Shown piece by piece: positions 8,895 through 16,666 of a stretch of DNA of 64,000 bases. Under the pieces are notes generated by a model. The model had not been told where the DNA came from. It made no database searches and saw only the letters and a program-made list of their open reading frames with translations. The stretch comes from Micromonospora inyonensis (lineage in GTDB: Bacteria > Actinomycetota > Actinomycetes > Mycobacteriales > Micromonosporaceae), in the NCBI RefSeq assembly GCF_900091415.1, contig NZ_FMHU01000002.1, positions 434,001 to 498,000 of the forward strand. Reading direction: 5' to 3'. Position numbers and translations under genes: made by a program. Position 1 is the first letter of the stretch. Each line of letters starts with the position of its first letter.

Positions 8895-8923
8895 TTGATC
8901 ATTCGCGTGCCGCTTGCTTAGAT
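8895..8923 (+). promoter_or_regulatory. Candidate vegetative promoter of the M23 peptidase gene
   Basis: TTGATC (8895-8900) and TTAGAT (8918-8923) are separated by 17 bases, giving a housekeeping-type promoter with a transcript start near 8930 and a leader of about 55 bases before GTG 8985. Confidence 0.45.
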
Positions 8924-8984
8924 GCCACGAGGGTTGTCGAACGACGGGGCTGAATCTCCGTCGGTTGCACAGGAGTGGGAAACC

Positions 8985-9539
8985 GTGAAGAGCGCATCGA
9001 AGGTTGTACGCAGGGTGGCCGCCGTGGTGAGCGCGGTCGTGACCGCCGCCGCGCTCACGCTCACCGGAGCCACGCCGGCCTCGGCCGCGAACTACTCCTA
9101 CGAACTGCCGTACCCCGCCGGCGAGTCGTACATGGTGACACAGGGGCCGGGGGGTTCGTTCTCGCACACCGACGCTTACAACCGGTACGCCTGGGACTTC
9201 GGTCTCCCGGCGAACTACGAGGTGTCCGCCGCGCAGGCCGGCACCATCGTCTACTCGGACTGGTCGCCGTACTGGCAGAACGGCATCGAGGTGATCATCC
9301 GGCACTCGAACGGCACGTGCACCCACTACGCGCACCTGAACCAGTCCTTCTACTGGCCCGGCGACTGGGTCCCGCAGGGCCGGATCGTGGGCTACTCGGG
9401 CAGCACCGGGGCGTCCACCGCGCCGCACCTGCACTTCCAGGTGATCAACTGCAGCACCCGGGTGGGGATCTCCGCCGCCCTCCAGGGCTGGGTCCCGTGG
9501 ACCGGCACCTGGCCGGTCAGCGTCAACTACTACGCCTGA
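8985..9539 (+). CDS. Secreted M23 family metallopeptidase
   Basis: 184 residues from GTG 8985, preferred over an in-frame ATG at 8922 because AGGAG sits 9 bases upstream and the signal peptide then starts correctly (KSASKVVRRV, hydrophobic core, cleavage after TPASA). The mature part is a single LytM-type domain with the zinc ligands and catalytic histidines recognisable: SHTDAYNRYAWDFG (His, Asp), THYAHL, and APHLHFQV. M23 enzymes cleave peptide cross-links in peptidoglycan or act as autolysins. At about 145 mature residues it is a minimal catalytic domain without cell-wall-binding modules. It stands alone as a single gene. Confidence 0.9.
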   Translation: MKSASKVVRRVAAVVSAVVTAAALTLTGATPASAANYSYELPYPAGESYMVTQGPGGSFSHTDAYNRYAWDFGLPANYEVSAAQAGTIVYSDWSPYWQNGIEVIIRHSNGTCTHYAHLNQSFYWPGDWVPQGRIVGYSGSTGASTAPHLHFQVINCSTRVGISAALQGWVPWTGTWPVSVNYYA

Positions 9540-9571
9540 TCCTCCTCCCGGGCCGGCCGGCCCGGGTGTGA

Positions 9572-9617
9572 GCAGGGGCCCCCTGTTACCGCTTTCTGGG
9601 TAGCAGGGGGCCCCTGC
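9572..9617 (+). repeat. Dispersed palindromic repeat, copy A
   Basis: Two 14-base arms (9572-9585 and 9604-9617) are exact reverse complements, each itself a near-palindrome built on AGGGGCCCC. They flank an 18-base loop starting TTACCGCTTTCTG. It lies 32 bases after the stop of the M23 gene. Related copies are at about 12673, 15102, 48421 and 60603. Confidence 0.9.
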
Positions 9618-9713
9618 ACATCCGGTGTCGGCGCGACCCGCCACGGCTCGGAAGCGACGTGTTGCGAGCCGGGTCGCGCCCGGCCCGGCCCGACGCCGGT
9701 AAGCTGGCCCGCC

Positions 9714-10700
9714 GTGAGCACAAGCGGATCCCCACCACCGACGGTCGCCGACGTGGTGGCCCTGCTGGAACGGCGCTACCCGCCGGCCTGGGCCGAGCAG
9801 TGGGACCGGGTGGGGCTGGTGCTCGGTGAGCCCGACGCCGTCGTCCGCCGGGTCGCCTGCGTGGTCGACGTGGTCCCGGAGACGGTCGCCGAGGCGCTCG
9901 CCGTCGGGGTGGACCTGATCGTCGCGCACCACCCGCTGCTGCTGCGCGGGGTGTCCTCGGTCGCACCGACGACGTACAAGGGCCGGATCGTGCACCAGCT
10001 GATCCGCGCCGACGTGGCGCTCTACGTGGCGCACACCAACGCCGACGTGGCGAACCCCGGGGTCTCCGACGCGCTCGCCGCCCGGCTCGGCCTGACCGGG
10101 CTCCGCCCGCTGCATCCGCCCGCCCCGGGCAGCCCGGCGCACGGCGGGGGACGCGGCATCGGCCGGATCGGCGATCTGCCCCGTCCGATGGCGCTCGCCG
10201 AACTGACCCGGCACGCCGCCACCGTGCTGCCGCCGACGACCTGGGGGGTGCGCGCCGCCGGGAACCCGGCCCGCGTGATCCGCACCGTCGCGGTCAGCGG
10301 CGGCGCGGGCGACGGGTTCCTCGCCGACGCGACCGCCGCCGGGGTGGACGCGTTCCTCACCGCCGACCTGCGCCACCACCCGGCCGGGGAACACCTGGCC
10401 GAGGGCGGCCCGGCGCTGCTGGACGCCGCGCACTGGGCCACCGAGCGTCCCTGGCTGGACGACCTGGCCGCGCACCTGCGGGCGGCGCTGGACGTCGAGA
10501 CGTACGTGTCCGACCTGGACACCGACCCGTGGAGCGTGCACGCCGCGAGCCCGGCCCCGCCCACCGGGGCGGCGCCGGAGGCCACGCCGCAGGAGAACCA
10601 CACCCCCGTCCCGGGCGCCACCGCGACCACCCGGGGCCGTACCGCACCCGACCAGGACGACCTCCACCCCGCCGTGGACGACAAGGAGCCCCGACCGTGA
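9714..10700 (+). CDS. Nif3-like dinuclear metal centre hexameric protein
   Basis: 328 residues from GTG 9714. TAAGCT (9700-9705) ends 8 bases before the start and there is no ribosome site, so translation is probably leaderless. Nif3/YbgI hallmarks: AEQWDRVGLVLGEP, DLIVAHHPLLLRGV (metal-binding His pair), YVAHTNADVA, and near the C terminus DAFLTADLRHHPAGEH with LLDAAHWATE. The last 60 residues are a Pro/Thr-rich tail not needed for the fold. The family binds two metals; proposed roles include GTP cyclohydrolase-like activity but none is settled. First gene of a coupled three-gene operon matching Rv2230c-Rv2228c. Confidence 0.92.
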   Translation: MSTSGSPPPTVADVVALLERRYPPAWAEQWDRVGLVLGEPDAVVRRVACVVDVVPETVAEALAVGVDLIVAHHPLLLRGVSSVAPTTYKGRIVHQLIRADVALYVAHTNADVANPGVSDALAARLGLTGLRPLHPPAPGSPAHGGGRGIGRIGDLPRPMALAELTRHAATVLPPTTWGVRAAGNPARVIRTVAVSGGAGDGFLADATAAGVDAFLTADLRHHPAGEHLAEGGPALLDAAHWATERPWLDDLAAHLRAALDVETYVSDLDTDPWSVHAASPAPPTGAAPEATPQENHTPVPGATATTRGRTAPDQDDLHPAVDDKEPRP

Positions 10701-11434
10701 AGGCTGAACCGGCAGTCCAACGCCGCCTGCTCGACCTCCAGGCGATCGACACCGCCCTGGCCCAGCTCGCCCACCGTCGGCGCACCCTGCCCGAGCGCGC
10801 CGAACTGGAGGCCCTGGCCCGGGAGCTGTCCACCCTGGAGGACCAGCGGGTCCGCGCCCAGGTGGCGGTGGACGACCTCGACCGGGACATCGCCCGGCTG
10901 GAGAAGGACGTCGACCAGGTCCGTACCCGCAAGGGTCGTAACGAGGACCGGCTCGCCGCCGGCACCGGCCCGGCCCGGGAACTGGAGGCGCTCCAGCACG
11001 AGCTGACCTCGCTCAACCGGCGGCAGAGCGACCTGGAGGACGCCGAGCTGGAGCTGATGGAGCAGCGGGAGACCGCGCAGGCCGTCCTCGACGGGGTCGA
11101 GCAGCGGCTGGCGGAGGCGCGCGAGAAGCGCGCGGAGACCGAGCGGCGGCGCGACGAGAGCCTGGCCGAGATCGCCAAGGAGGAAGAGTTCCGGCGCTCC
11201 GCCCGGCAGCCGCTCGCCGCCGACCTGCCGGCCGAGCTGGTCACCCTCTACGACAAGATCCGCGAGTCGACCGGGCTGGGCGCGGCCCTGCTGCGCGGGG
11301 GCCGCTGCGGCGGCTGCCGCCTCGACCTCTCCGGAGCCGACCGGACCAGGATCGCCAAGGCCGCCCCGGACGAGGTGGTCCGCTGCGAGGAATGTCGTCG
11401 GATCATGGTCCGCACGAACGAATCCGGCCTGTGA
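10697..11434 (+). CDS. Coiled-coil zinc ribbon protein (C4-type, CT398-like)
   Basis: 245 residues; GTG 10697 overlaps the Nif3 stop. Residues about 1-175 form a continuous antiparallel coiled coil rich in Glu, Arg and Leu, followed by a zinc ribbon with CGGC and CEEC pairs and an intervening LDLSGAD loop (zf-RING_7 family). Orthologue of Rv2229c by family and position. The structure of the family suggests a protein- or nucleic-acid-binding hook; the function is not established. The stop overlaps the GTG of the RNase H/phosphatase gene, so the whole trio is coupled. Confidence 0.9.
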   Translation: MKAEPAVQRRLLDLQAIDTALAQLAHRRRTLPERAELEALARELSTLEDQRVRAQVAVDDLDRDIARLEKDVDQVRTRKGRNEDRLAAGTGPARELEALQHELTSLNRRQSDLEDAELELMEQRETAQAVLDGVEQRLAEAREKRAETERRRDESLAEIAKEEEFRRSARQPLAADLPAELVTLYDKIRESTGLGAALLRGGRCGGCRLDLSGADRTRIAKAAPDEVVRCEECRRIMVRTNESGL

Positions 11435-12651
11435 GCCTGGCCGCGGTGGTCGTCGAGGCCGACGGGGGCTCCCGGGGCAACCCGGGCCCGGCCGGCTACG
11501 GCGCGGTGGTCCGCGACGCGACCACCGGTGAGGTGCTGACCGAACGCTCCGAGGCGATCGGCACCGCCACCAACAACGTAGCCGAGTACCGGGGCCTCAT
11601 CGCCGGGCTGACCGCCGCCGCCGAGCTCGGCGCGACCCGGGTCGAGGCACGGATGGACTCCAAGCTGGTCGTCGAGCAGATGTCCGGCCGTTGGCAGATC
11701 AAGAACCCGGGGTTGCGTCCGTTGGCCGCCGAGGCCGCCGTGCTGGTCCGCCGCTTCGCGGCGGTGACCTTCACCTGGATCCCCCGGGAACGCAACCGGC
11801 ACGCCGACGCCCTGGCCAACGCGGCGATGGACGCGGCCGCCGGCCGAGGGCCGTCCGGTCCGACCGTCACGGCTCCCCGGATCGTCGAGCCGCCCCGCGA
11901 GGTGGCCGCCCCGGACTCGCCCGCCCGGGCCGCCGCGCGGGACGCCGCCGCCCGCGCCGCCGGGAAGGCGACGGCGGGTGCGGGCGCCGATCCGGCGACC
12001 GCACCCGCCTCGTGGGAGCCGCGCGGCACCAGCGAGGCGACCCGGCTGATCCTGGTCCGGCACGGTCAGACCGAGTGGACCGCGCAGCGCCGCTACTCCG
12101 GCCGGGGCGACGTGCCGCTGTCGGAGCGGGGACGGGACCAGGCCCGGGCCACCGCCGCCCGGGTGGCCGCCCTCGCGCCGACCGTCGCGGCCGTGGTCAG
12201 CTCACCCCTGTCCCGCTGTACGGCCACCGCCCGACCGATCGCCGCCGCGCTCGGCAAGGTTCCGCTGCGTACCTCCGACGACCTGGTCGAGTGCGACTTC
12301 GGGGCCTGGGAGGGACGCACCTTCGCCGAGGTGCGCGAGGAGTGGCCCGGAGAGCTGGACGCGTGGCTCGCCTCCACGGCGGTGGCCCCGCCGGACGGGG
12401 AGTCGTTCGCCGACGTCACCGTTCGGGTGCGCCGGGCGCTGGACGGGCTGCTCGCCGCGTATCCGGGGGAGACCGTGGTGGTCGTCTCGCACGTCTCCCC
12501 GATCAAGATCCTCCTTCGGGACGCGTTGGCTGCCGGGGACGCCTTCCTGCACCGGCTCTACCTCGACCCGGCCGGGGTGTCGGTGCTCGACGTCTGGGCC
12601 GACGGCGGGGTGGCCGTCCGGTCCGTCAACGACACCGCCCACCTCGGCTGA
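11431..12651 (+). CDS. Bifunctional RNase HI / acid phosphatase (histidine phosphatase)
   Basis: 406 residues from GTG 11431. N-terminal RNase H type I domain, residues about 1-140: VVEADGGSRGNPGPAGYG (first catalytic Asp), NNVAEYRGLIAGL (Glu), RMDSKLVVEQM (Asp), and RERNRHADALANAAMD (last Asp). An Ala-rich linker of about 50 residues leads to a phosphoglycerate-mutase-like phosphatase with RHGQTEW (phospho-His), SSPLSRCTATA, CDFGAWEG and VVSHVSPIK. The architecture and place match Rv2228c, in which both activities have been described (RNase H and CobC-like alpha-ribazole phosphatase). It ends the Nif3 operon and is followed by repeat copy B. Confidence 0.95.
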   Translation: MSLAAVVVEADGGSRGNPGPAGYGAVVRDATTGEVLTERSEAIGTATNNVAEYRGLIAGLTAAAELGATRVEARMDSKLVVEQMSGRWQIKNPGLRPLAAEAAVLVRRFAAVTFTWIPRERNRHADALANAAMDAAAGRGPSGPTVTAPRIVEPPREVAAPDSPARAAARDAAARAAGKATAGAGADPATAPASWEPRGTSEATRLILVRHGQTEWTAQRRYSGRGDVPLSERGRDQARATAARVAALAPTVAAVVSSPLSRCTATARPIAAALGKVPLRTSDDLVECDFGAWEGRTFAEVREEWPGELDAWLASTAVAPPDGESFADVTVRVRRALDGLLAAYPGETVVVVSHVSPIKILLRDALAAGDAFLHRLYLDPAGVSVLDVWADGGVAVRSVNDTAHLG

Positions 12652-12672
12652 GCCGGCGATTGGCGGGGGTGA

Positions 12673-12732
12673 GGTGGTAGCAGGGGTCCCCTGTTACCGC
12701 TTTCTGTCGAGCAGGGGTCCCCTGCAACCACC
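12673..12732 (+). repeat. Dispersed palindromic repeat, copy B
   Basis: Same family as copy A, with arms 12680-12693 and 12711-12725 built on AGGGGTCCCCT and the loop TTACCGCTTTCTG. Here the stem is extended outward by GGTGGT on the left and ACCACC on the right. It starts about 22 bases after the RNase H/phosphatase stop. Confidence 0.9.
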
Positions 12733-12812
12733 CGGCCTGTTGCGCGGTGGACGGGTGATGTGCCGCTCGGCGCAGCCGGGAGACCGCTGAGCGCAGTGAT
12801 CGGCGACAAAAG

Positions 12813-12840
12813 GTGACGGTGGTCACGGCATCGATAACCT
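12813..12840 (+). promoter_or_regulatory. Candidate CRP-type site and promoter of the DUF3311-mctP operon
   Basis: GTGA-N6-TCAC (12813-12826) is the core of the actinobacterial cAMP-receptor-protein site. It lies 8 bases before TAACCT (12835-12840), a plausible -10 box, so a bound regulator would cover the -35 region. Carbon-source control of a monocarboxylate permease would make sense; this is inference from the motif alone. Confidence 0.4.
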
Positions 12841-12880
12841 CCGGGCCGTCTCTGCACTACGACCTCCCGGAGGTGCGCCC

Positions 12881-13141
12881 ATGGCCGCGACCGACCCGGA
12901 GCCGCCGGCCACGACCCGGCCGTCGACCACGGCACGTTCCCGGGCGAAGGACCACAGTCCCTGGAACTGGTTGCTCTTCGTCCCGATCGTGGTACCGCTG
13001 ATCCCCGTGCTGTTCAACGGCGACTCGCCCCGGATCCTCGGGTTCCCGCGCTTCTACTGGCTCCAGCTCACGTACATCCTGCTCGGTGTCGCCACCACCA
13101 CGCTGGTCTACCAGATGACCAGGAAGCGGGGTGGCCGGTGA
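12881..13141 (+). CDS. DUF3311 small membrane protein, partner of the MctP permease
   Basis: 86 residues from ATG 12881 with GGAGGT (12869-12874) upstream. A hydrophilic Thr/Ala-rich N terminus of about 25 residues is followed by two membrane helices (NWLLFVPIVVPLIPVLF and FYWLQLTYILLGVATTTLVY), the DUF3311 pattern. DUF3311 genes usually sit directly before a sodium:solute symporter of the MctP type and probably encode an accessory subunit. Here a block of five 60-bp repeats separates the two genes while keeping the translation-coupling GTGA overlap at the stop. Confidence 0.88.
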   Translation: MAATDPEPPATTRPSTTARSRAKDHSPWNWLLFVPIVVPLIPVLFNGDSPRILGFPRFYWLQLTYILLGVATTTLVYQMTRKRGGR

Positions 13142-13437
13142 GCGCGAGGAGTGAGCCGGGTTTGCGAGCCCCGCAGTCGCGAACGAAGGCGGGTGCGGTG
13201 AGCGCGAGGAGTGAGCCGGGTTTGCGAGCCCCGCAGTCGCGAACGAAGGCGGGTGCGGTGAGCGCGAGGAGTGAGCGGGGTTTGCGAGCCCCGCAGTCGC
13301 GAACGAAGGCGGGTGCGGTGAGCGCGAGGAGTGAGCGGGGTTTGCGAGCCCCGCAGTCGCGAACGAAGGCGGGTGCGGTGAGCGCGAGGAGTGAGCCGGT
13401 CCTGCGAGCCCCGCGGCCGCGAACGAAGGTGGTGCCG
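13138..13437 (+). repeat. Five 60-bp tandem repeats between DUF3311 and mctP
   Basis: Units begin at 13138, 13198, 13258, 13318 and 13378, each exactly 60 bases. Units 1-2 are identical to each other, units 3-4 differ from them by one base (C to G in AGTGAGCSGGG), and unit 5 has diverged. Because 60 is a multiple of three the array is open in several frames; the plus frame would read a 20-residue period VSARSE.GLRAPQSRTKAGA. It starts on the DUF3311 stop (GTGA) and ends on the mctP start (GTGATG), so ribosomes leaving DUF3311 could translate through it. Confidence 0.95.
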
Positions 13438-15095
13438 TGATGTGGCGTGACCACCTCACCGAGATCATCGTCTTCTCGCTGCTGTTCCTGCTGGTCAGCG
13501 CGATGGGCTTCGTCGCGGCCCGGTGGCGGGCACCGAAGGACATGGCCCACCTGGACGAGTGGGGGCTGGGCGGGCGCAGCTTCGGCGGCTGGATCACCTG
13601 GTTCCTGGTCGGCGGTGACCTCTACACGGCGTACACCTTCGTCGCGGTGCCGGCGCTGATCTTCGGCGCCGGTGCGGCCGGGTTCTTCGCCGTGCCGTAC
13701 ACCATCGTCATCTACCCGATGGTGTTCCTGGTGCTGGTCCGGCTCTGGTCGGTGTCGCACCGGCACGGCTTCGTCACCCCGGCCGACTTCGTCCGCAAGC
13801 GCTTCGACTCACCGGTGCTGGCCCTGCTCGTCGCGATCACCGGGATCGTCGCCACCATGCCGTACATCGCGCTGCAACTGGTCGGCATCGAGGCGGTGCT
13901 CAAGACGATGGGCGTGAGCGGGGAGAGCGCGCTGGCCCGGCACCTGCCGATCATCGTGGCGTTCGCCATCCTCGCCGCCTACACCTACCAGTCCGGGCTG
14001 CGGGCACCCGCCCTGATCGCGTTCGTCAAGGACACCCTCATCTACGTCGTCATCCTGGTGGCGGTGCTCTACCTGCCCTACAAACTGGGCGGCTGGGGGG
14101 AGATCTTCGACGCGGCGGACGCGAAGTTCGCCGCCTCGGAGAACCCGAACGACGGCATCCTGCTCAATGCCAACAACCAGCTCCAGTACGTCACCCTGGC
14201 GTTCGGCTCGGCGCTGGCGCTGTTCCTCTACCCGCACAGCATCACCGGCGTGCTGGCCAGCCGGAACCGGAACGTGATCAAGCGGAACATGTCCGCGCTG
14301 CCCGCGTACAGCCTGCTGCTCGGGCTGATCGCGCTGCTCGGCTACATGGCCATCGCCGCCGGGGTGAAGCCGCTGCCCGGCGCGAAGGAGGGCACGGTCG
14401 ACAGCAACACCGTCGTGCCGGTCCTGTTCGACCAGGCGTTCCCGGACTGGTTCGCCGGCGTGGCGTACGCGGCCATCGGCATCGGCGCCCTGGTGCCGGC
14501 GGCGATCATGTCGATCGCGGCAGCCAACCTGTTCACCCGCAACATCTACAAGGAGTACCTGAAGCGGGACGCCAGCCCGGCGCAGGAGGCGCACGTCTCC
14601 AAGATCACTTCCCTCGTGGTGAAGGTCGGCGCGGTCGCCTGCATCGTCTTCCTCGACCCGCAGTTCTCCATCGACCTGCAACTCATCGGCGGCGTGATCA
14701 TCCTCCAGACACTGCCCGCCGTGGCGCTCGGCCTCTACACCCGCTGGTTCCACCGGGGCGCGCTGATCGCCGGCTGGGCCGTCGGCATGGGGCTCGGGAT
14801 GTGGATGCTCTACCAGATCCCCAACGCGGCGACCGGTCGGAAGCACTTCGGCGGCTCGGCCTTCCCGCTGGCCGAGTTCGGCTTCGACACCAAGAAGACG
14901 ATCTATGTCGGCATGGTGGCGGTGCTGGCCAACCTGCTCGTCGCCGCCCTCGGCACGCTCCTGCTACGGGCCGCCAAGGTGGCCGAGGGCACCGACGGCA
15001 CCACACCCGACGACTACTTCGCCGACGAGGGCGACCCCCGCGTCAGCCCCGGCCCGAACGCCGACGCCGACGCCGCTCCGGAACCCGTCGCCTGA
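13437..15095 (+). CDS. mctP: Sodium:solute symporter, monocarboxylate uptake (MctP-like)
   Basis: 552 residues; GTG 13437 is followed at once by ATG 13440, either usable. About 13 membrane helices with the SSS family pattern. The LGGRSFGGWITWFLVGGDLYT region, GFVTPADFVRKRF, QLVGIEAVL and the FLYPHSITGVLASRNRNVIK segment match the MctP branch, which takes up pyruvate, lactate, propionate or acetate with a cation. The DUF3311 partner upstream supports this over a proline or sugar permease. The tail is acidic and cytoplasmic. Possible CRP-type control lies upstream of DUF3311. Confidence 0.88.
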   Translation: MMWRDHLTEIIVFSLLFLLVSAMGFVAARWRAPKDMAHLDEWGLGGRSFGGWITWFLVGGDLYTAYTFVAVPALIFGAGAAGFFAVPYTIVIYPMVFLVLVRLWSVSHRHGFVTPADFVRKRFDSPVLALLVAITGIVATMPYIALQLVGIEAVLKTMGVSGESALARHLPIIVAFAILAAYTYQSGLRAPALIAFVKDTLIYVVILVAVLYLPYKLGGWGEIFDAADAKFAASENPNDGILLNANNQLQYVTLAFGSALALFLYPHSITGVLASRNRNVIKRNMSALPAYSLLLGLIALLGYMAIAAGVKPLPGAKEGTVDSNTVVPVLFDQAFPDWFAGVAYAAIGIGALVPAAIMSIAAANLFTRNIYKEYLKRDASPAQEAHVSKITSLVVKVGAVACIVFLDPQFSIDLQLIGGVIILQTLPAVALGLYTRWFHRGALIAGWAVGMGLGMWMLYQIPNAATGRKHFGGSAFPLAEFGFDTKKTIYVGMVAVLANLLVAALGTLLLRAAKVAEGTDGTTPDDYFADEGDPRVSPGPNADADAAPEPVA

Positions 15096-15101
15096 GGTGT
15101 C

Positions 15102-15149
15102 TGCAGGGGCCCCCTGCTACGCAAAAAGCGGTAACAGGGGGCCCCTGCA
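15102..15149 (-). repeat. Dispersed palindromic repeat, copy C (inverted orientation)
   Basis: 15-base arms 15102-15116 and 15135-15149 are exact reverse complements. The loop reads CTACGCAAAAAGCGGTAA, close to the reverse complement of the copy A loop, so this copy is flipped. It begins 7 bases after the mctP stop. Confidence 0.9.
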
Positions 15150-15214
15150 TCCACCCCGGCGCATTCCGGCGTTCGGTACTGGGCCGGGCACCCGGGGGTG
15201 GGTAGGGTGCCTCC

Positions 15215-16666
15215 ATGGGCACGTCCTTTGTAGACCGCGCGGCGCAGATGGCCCGGATCCAACGCGGTGACGAGCGCTACGGCGAGGGCAGTGCCGCGCT
15301 CCAGGCCACCCGGTTCTATTTGGACCACCTCCTCGACGAGGCCGTCCGGCGGGCCCGCGCGGCGAGCGTCCTGCCGACCCGCCGGGTCGACCTGCTGATC
15401 AGCCTCTGCGGATTCGCCGCCACCCCCACCGTGCTGGCCTCCGAGCTGCTCCAGCCGCGTCGGCTGCTGGTGCTGCGCTCCAAGGACGCGGCGGAGAGCG
15501 TCAACCTCATCGGCGGGCACCTGGTGATGAGCGGCAAGCTCGACTTCGAGACCTTCCAGCACGAGACCGTCGACCCGAGTGACCCGCTCGACATGTACGC
15601 CAAGATCTCCAAGTGGCTCGGCGGGCGGGACGGCCGGGACGCGGTCATCGACATCACCGGCGGACGGAAGGTGATGAGCGCGGCGGCGGCCCTGGCAGCG
15701 TGGCAGCTCAACCTGCGCATGACGTACGTGGAGAACCGCTACGACCCGGTCACCCGCAAACCGCTGCCCGGCGAGGACCGCCTGATCACGCTGGACAACC
15801 CGACCACGCTCTTCGGTGACCAGGAGATGCAGCGGGCGTTGGAGACCTTCCGGTCCGGGGCGTACGAGGCGGCCCGGCAGCGCTACGCGGAGATCTGCGA
15901 GCGGGTGGCCGTGCCCGGGCGGGCGCGGCTGATGCGGTCCGTCGCCGAGCTCTACCGCACCTGGTGCGACCTGGACCTGCCCGCCCTGCCGGCGGCGGTG
16001 GCCGGGGTGCGCGACAGCCTGCCGGCCGTACAGCGCGAGGTGTCACCGGCGTTGACCGGGACGTTGCACGCTCAGCTCGCCTTCGCCGAGCGGTTGGCCG
16101 CCGGCGAGCCGACCGCCTTCGTGGTCTGCTTCTACCTGCTGGGCCGGCACTACCAGCAGGTGAGCCGGCACGACTTCGCCGCGCTGCTCTTCTACCGCAC
16201 CATCGAGGCGTGCCTGACCAGCCGCCTGCGGGCGCGGTACCCCGGCTTCGACCCGGACAACTGCGACTACGGCCTGATCGACGCGCCCGACCGGGTGAGA
16301 CGCCGCTACCAGGAACTCGGCCGGGCGTTGGGCAGCGGCCTGACCCAGGGGCCACCGGCGAAGATGACGCTCTTCGCGGCGGCGCAGCTCCTGGTCGCCG
16401 AGGCGGACGACATGATGGCCACCGCCGGCTTCACCGACGCGTCCGGGACGCCGGACCTGGGCCGGTTGCAGCGGCTCCAGGAGCGAACGAGGGCGCGGAA
16501 CAAGTCGGTCCTGGCGCACGGTACGGCCGCGATCTCCGCCTCGGACACCGACGAGCTGCGCAAGGAGGCCGCCGAGCTGTTGACCGGGTACTGGGCCCGG
16601 CACGGCGACGGCGGTGACCTCGACAACCTCCTGGCGGAGCTGCGCTTCCTGCGAGTGGACCGGTGA
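15215..16666 (+). CDS. CARF-HEPN protein (Csm6-like / TIGR02710-like), predicted nucleotide-activated RNase
   Basis: 483 residues from ATG 15215; TAGGGT (15203-15208) ends 6 bases before it, so it is probably leaderless. Residues about 58-200 look like a CARF (Rossmann-like) domain: VDLLISLCGFAATPTVLASE as first strand and loop, then LLVLRSKDAAESV, and DITGGRKVM at 146-154, the hallmark DxTGGxKxM loop of CARF proteins such as RtcR and the TIGR02710 group. The C-terminal half is helical and carries RNKSVLAHG (Arg428, His435), fitting the HEPN ribonuclease motif R-X4-6-H. Such proteins are normally switched on by cyclic oligoadenylates. No CRISPR array or cas gene lies in the window. It overlaps the next gene by four bases. 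Confidence 0.78.
   Translation: MGTSFVDRAAQMARIQRGDERYGEGSAALQATRFYLDHLLDEAVRRARAASVLPTRRVDLLISLCGFAATPTVLASELLQPRRLLVLRSKDAAESVNLIGGHLVMSGKLDFETFQHETVDPSDPLDMYAKISKWLGGRDGRDAVIDITGGRKVMSAAAALAAWQLNLRMTYVENRYDPVTRKPLPGEDRLITLDNPTTLFGDQEMQRALETFRSGAYEAARQRYAEICERVAVPGRARLMRSVAELYRTWCDLDLPALPAAVAGVRDSLPAVQREVSPALTGTLHAQLAFAERLAAGEPTAFVVCFYLLGRHYQQVSRHDFAALLFYRTIEACLTSRLRARYPGFDPDNCDYGLIDAPDRVRRRYQELGRALGSGLTQGPPAKMTLFAAAQLLVAEADDMMATAGFTDASGTPDLGRLQRLQERTRARNKSVLAHGTAAISASDTDELRKEAAELLTGYWARHGDGGDLDNLLAELRFLRVDR

Noticed and set aside
13138-13440. 100-codon frame encoding VSARSE..GLRAPQSRTKAGA repeats as a real protein
   Set aside because: It is entirely the 60-bp tandem repeat, has no ribosome site of its own and no protein-like composition; treated as a repeat that may be translated by coupling.
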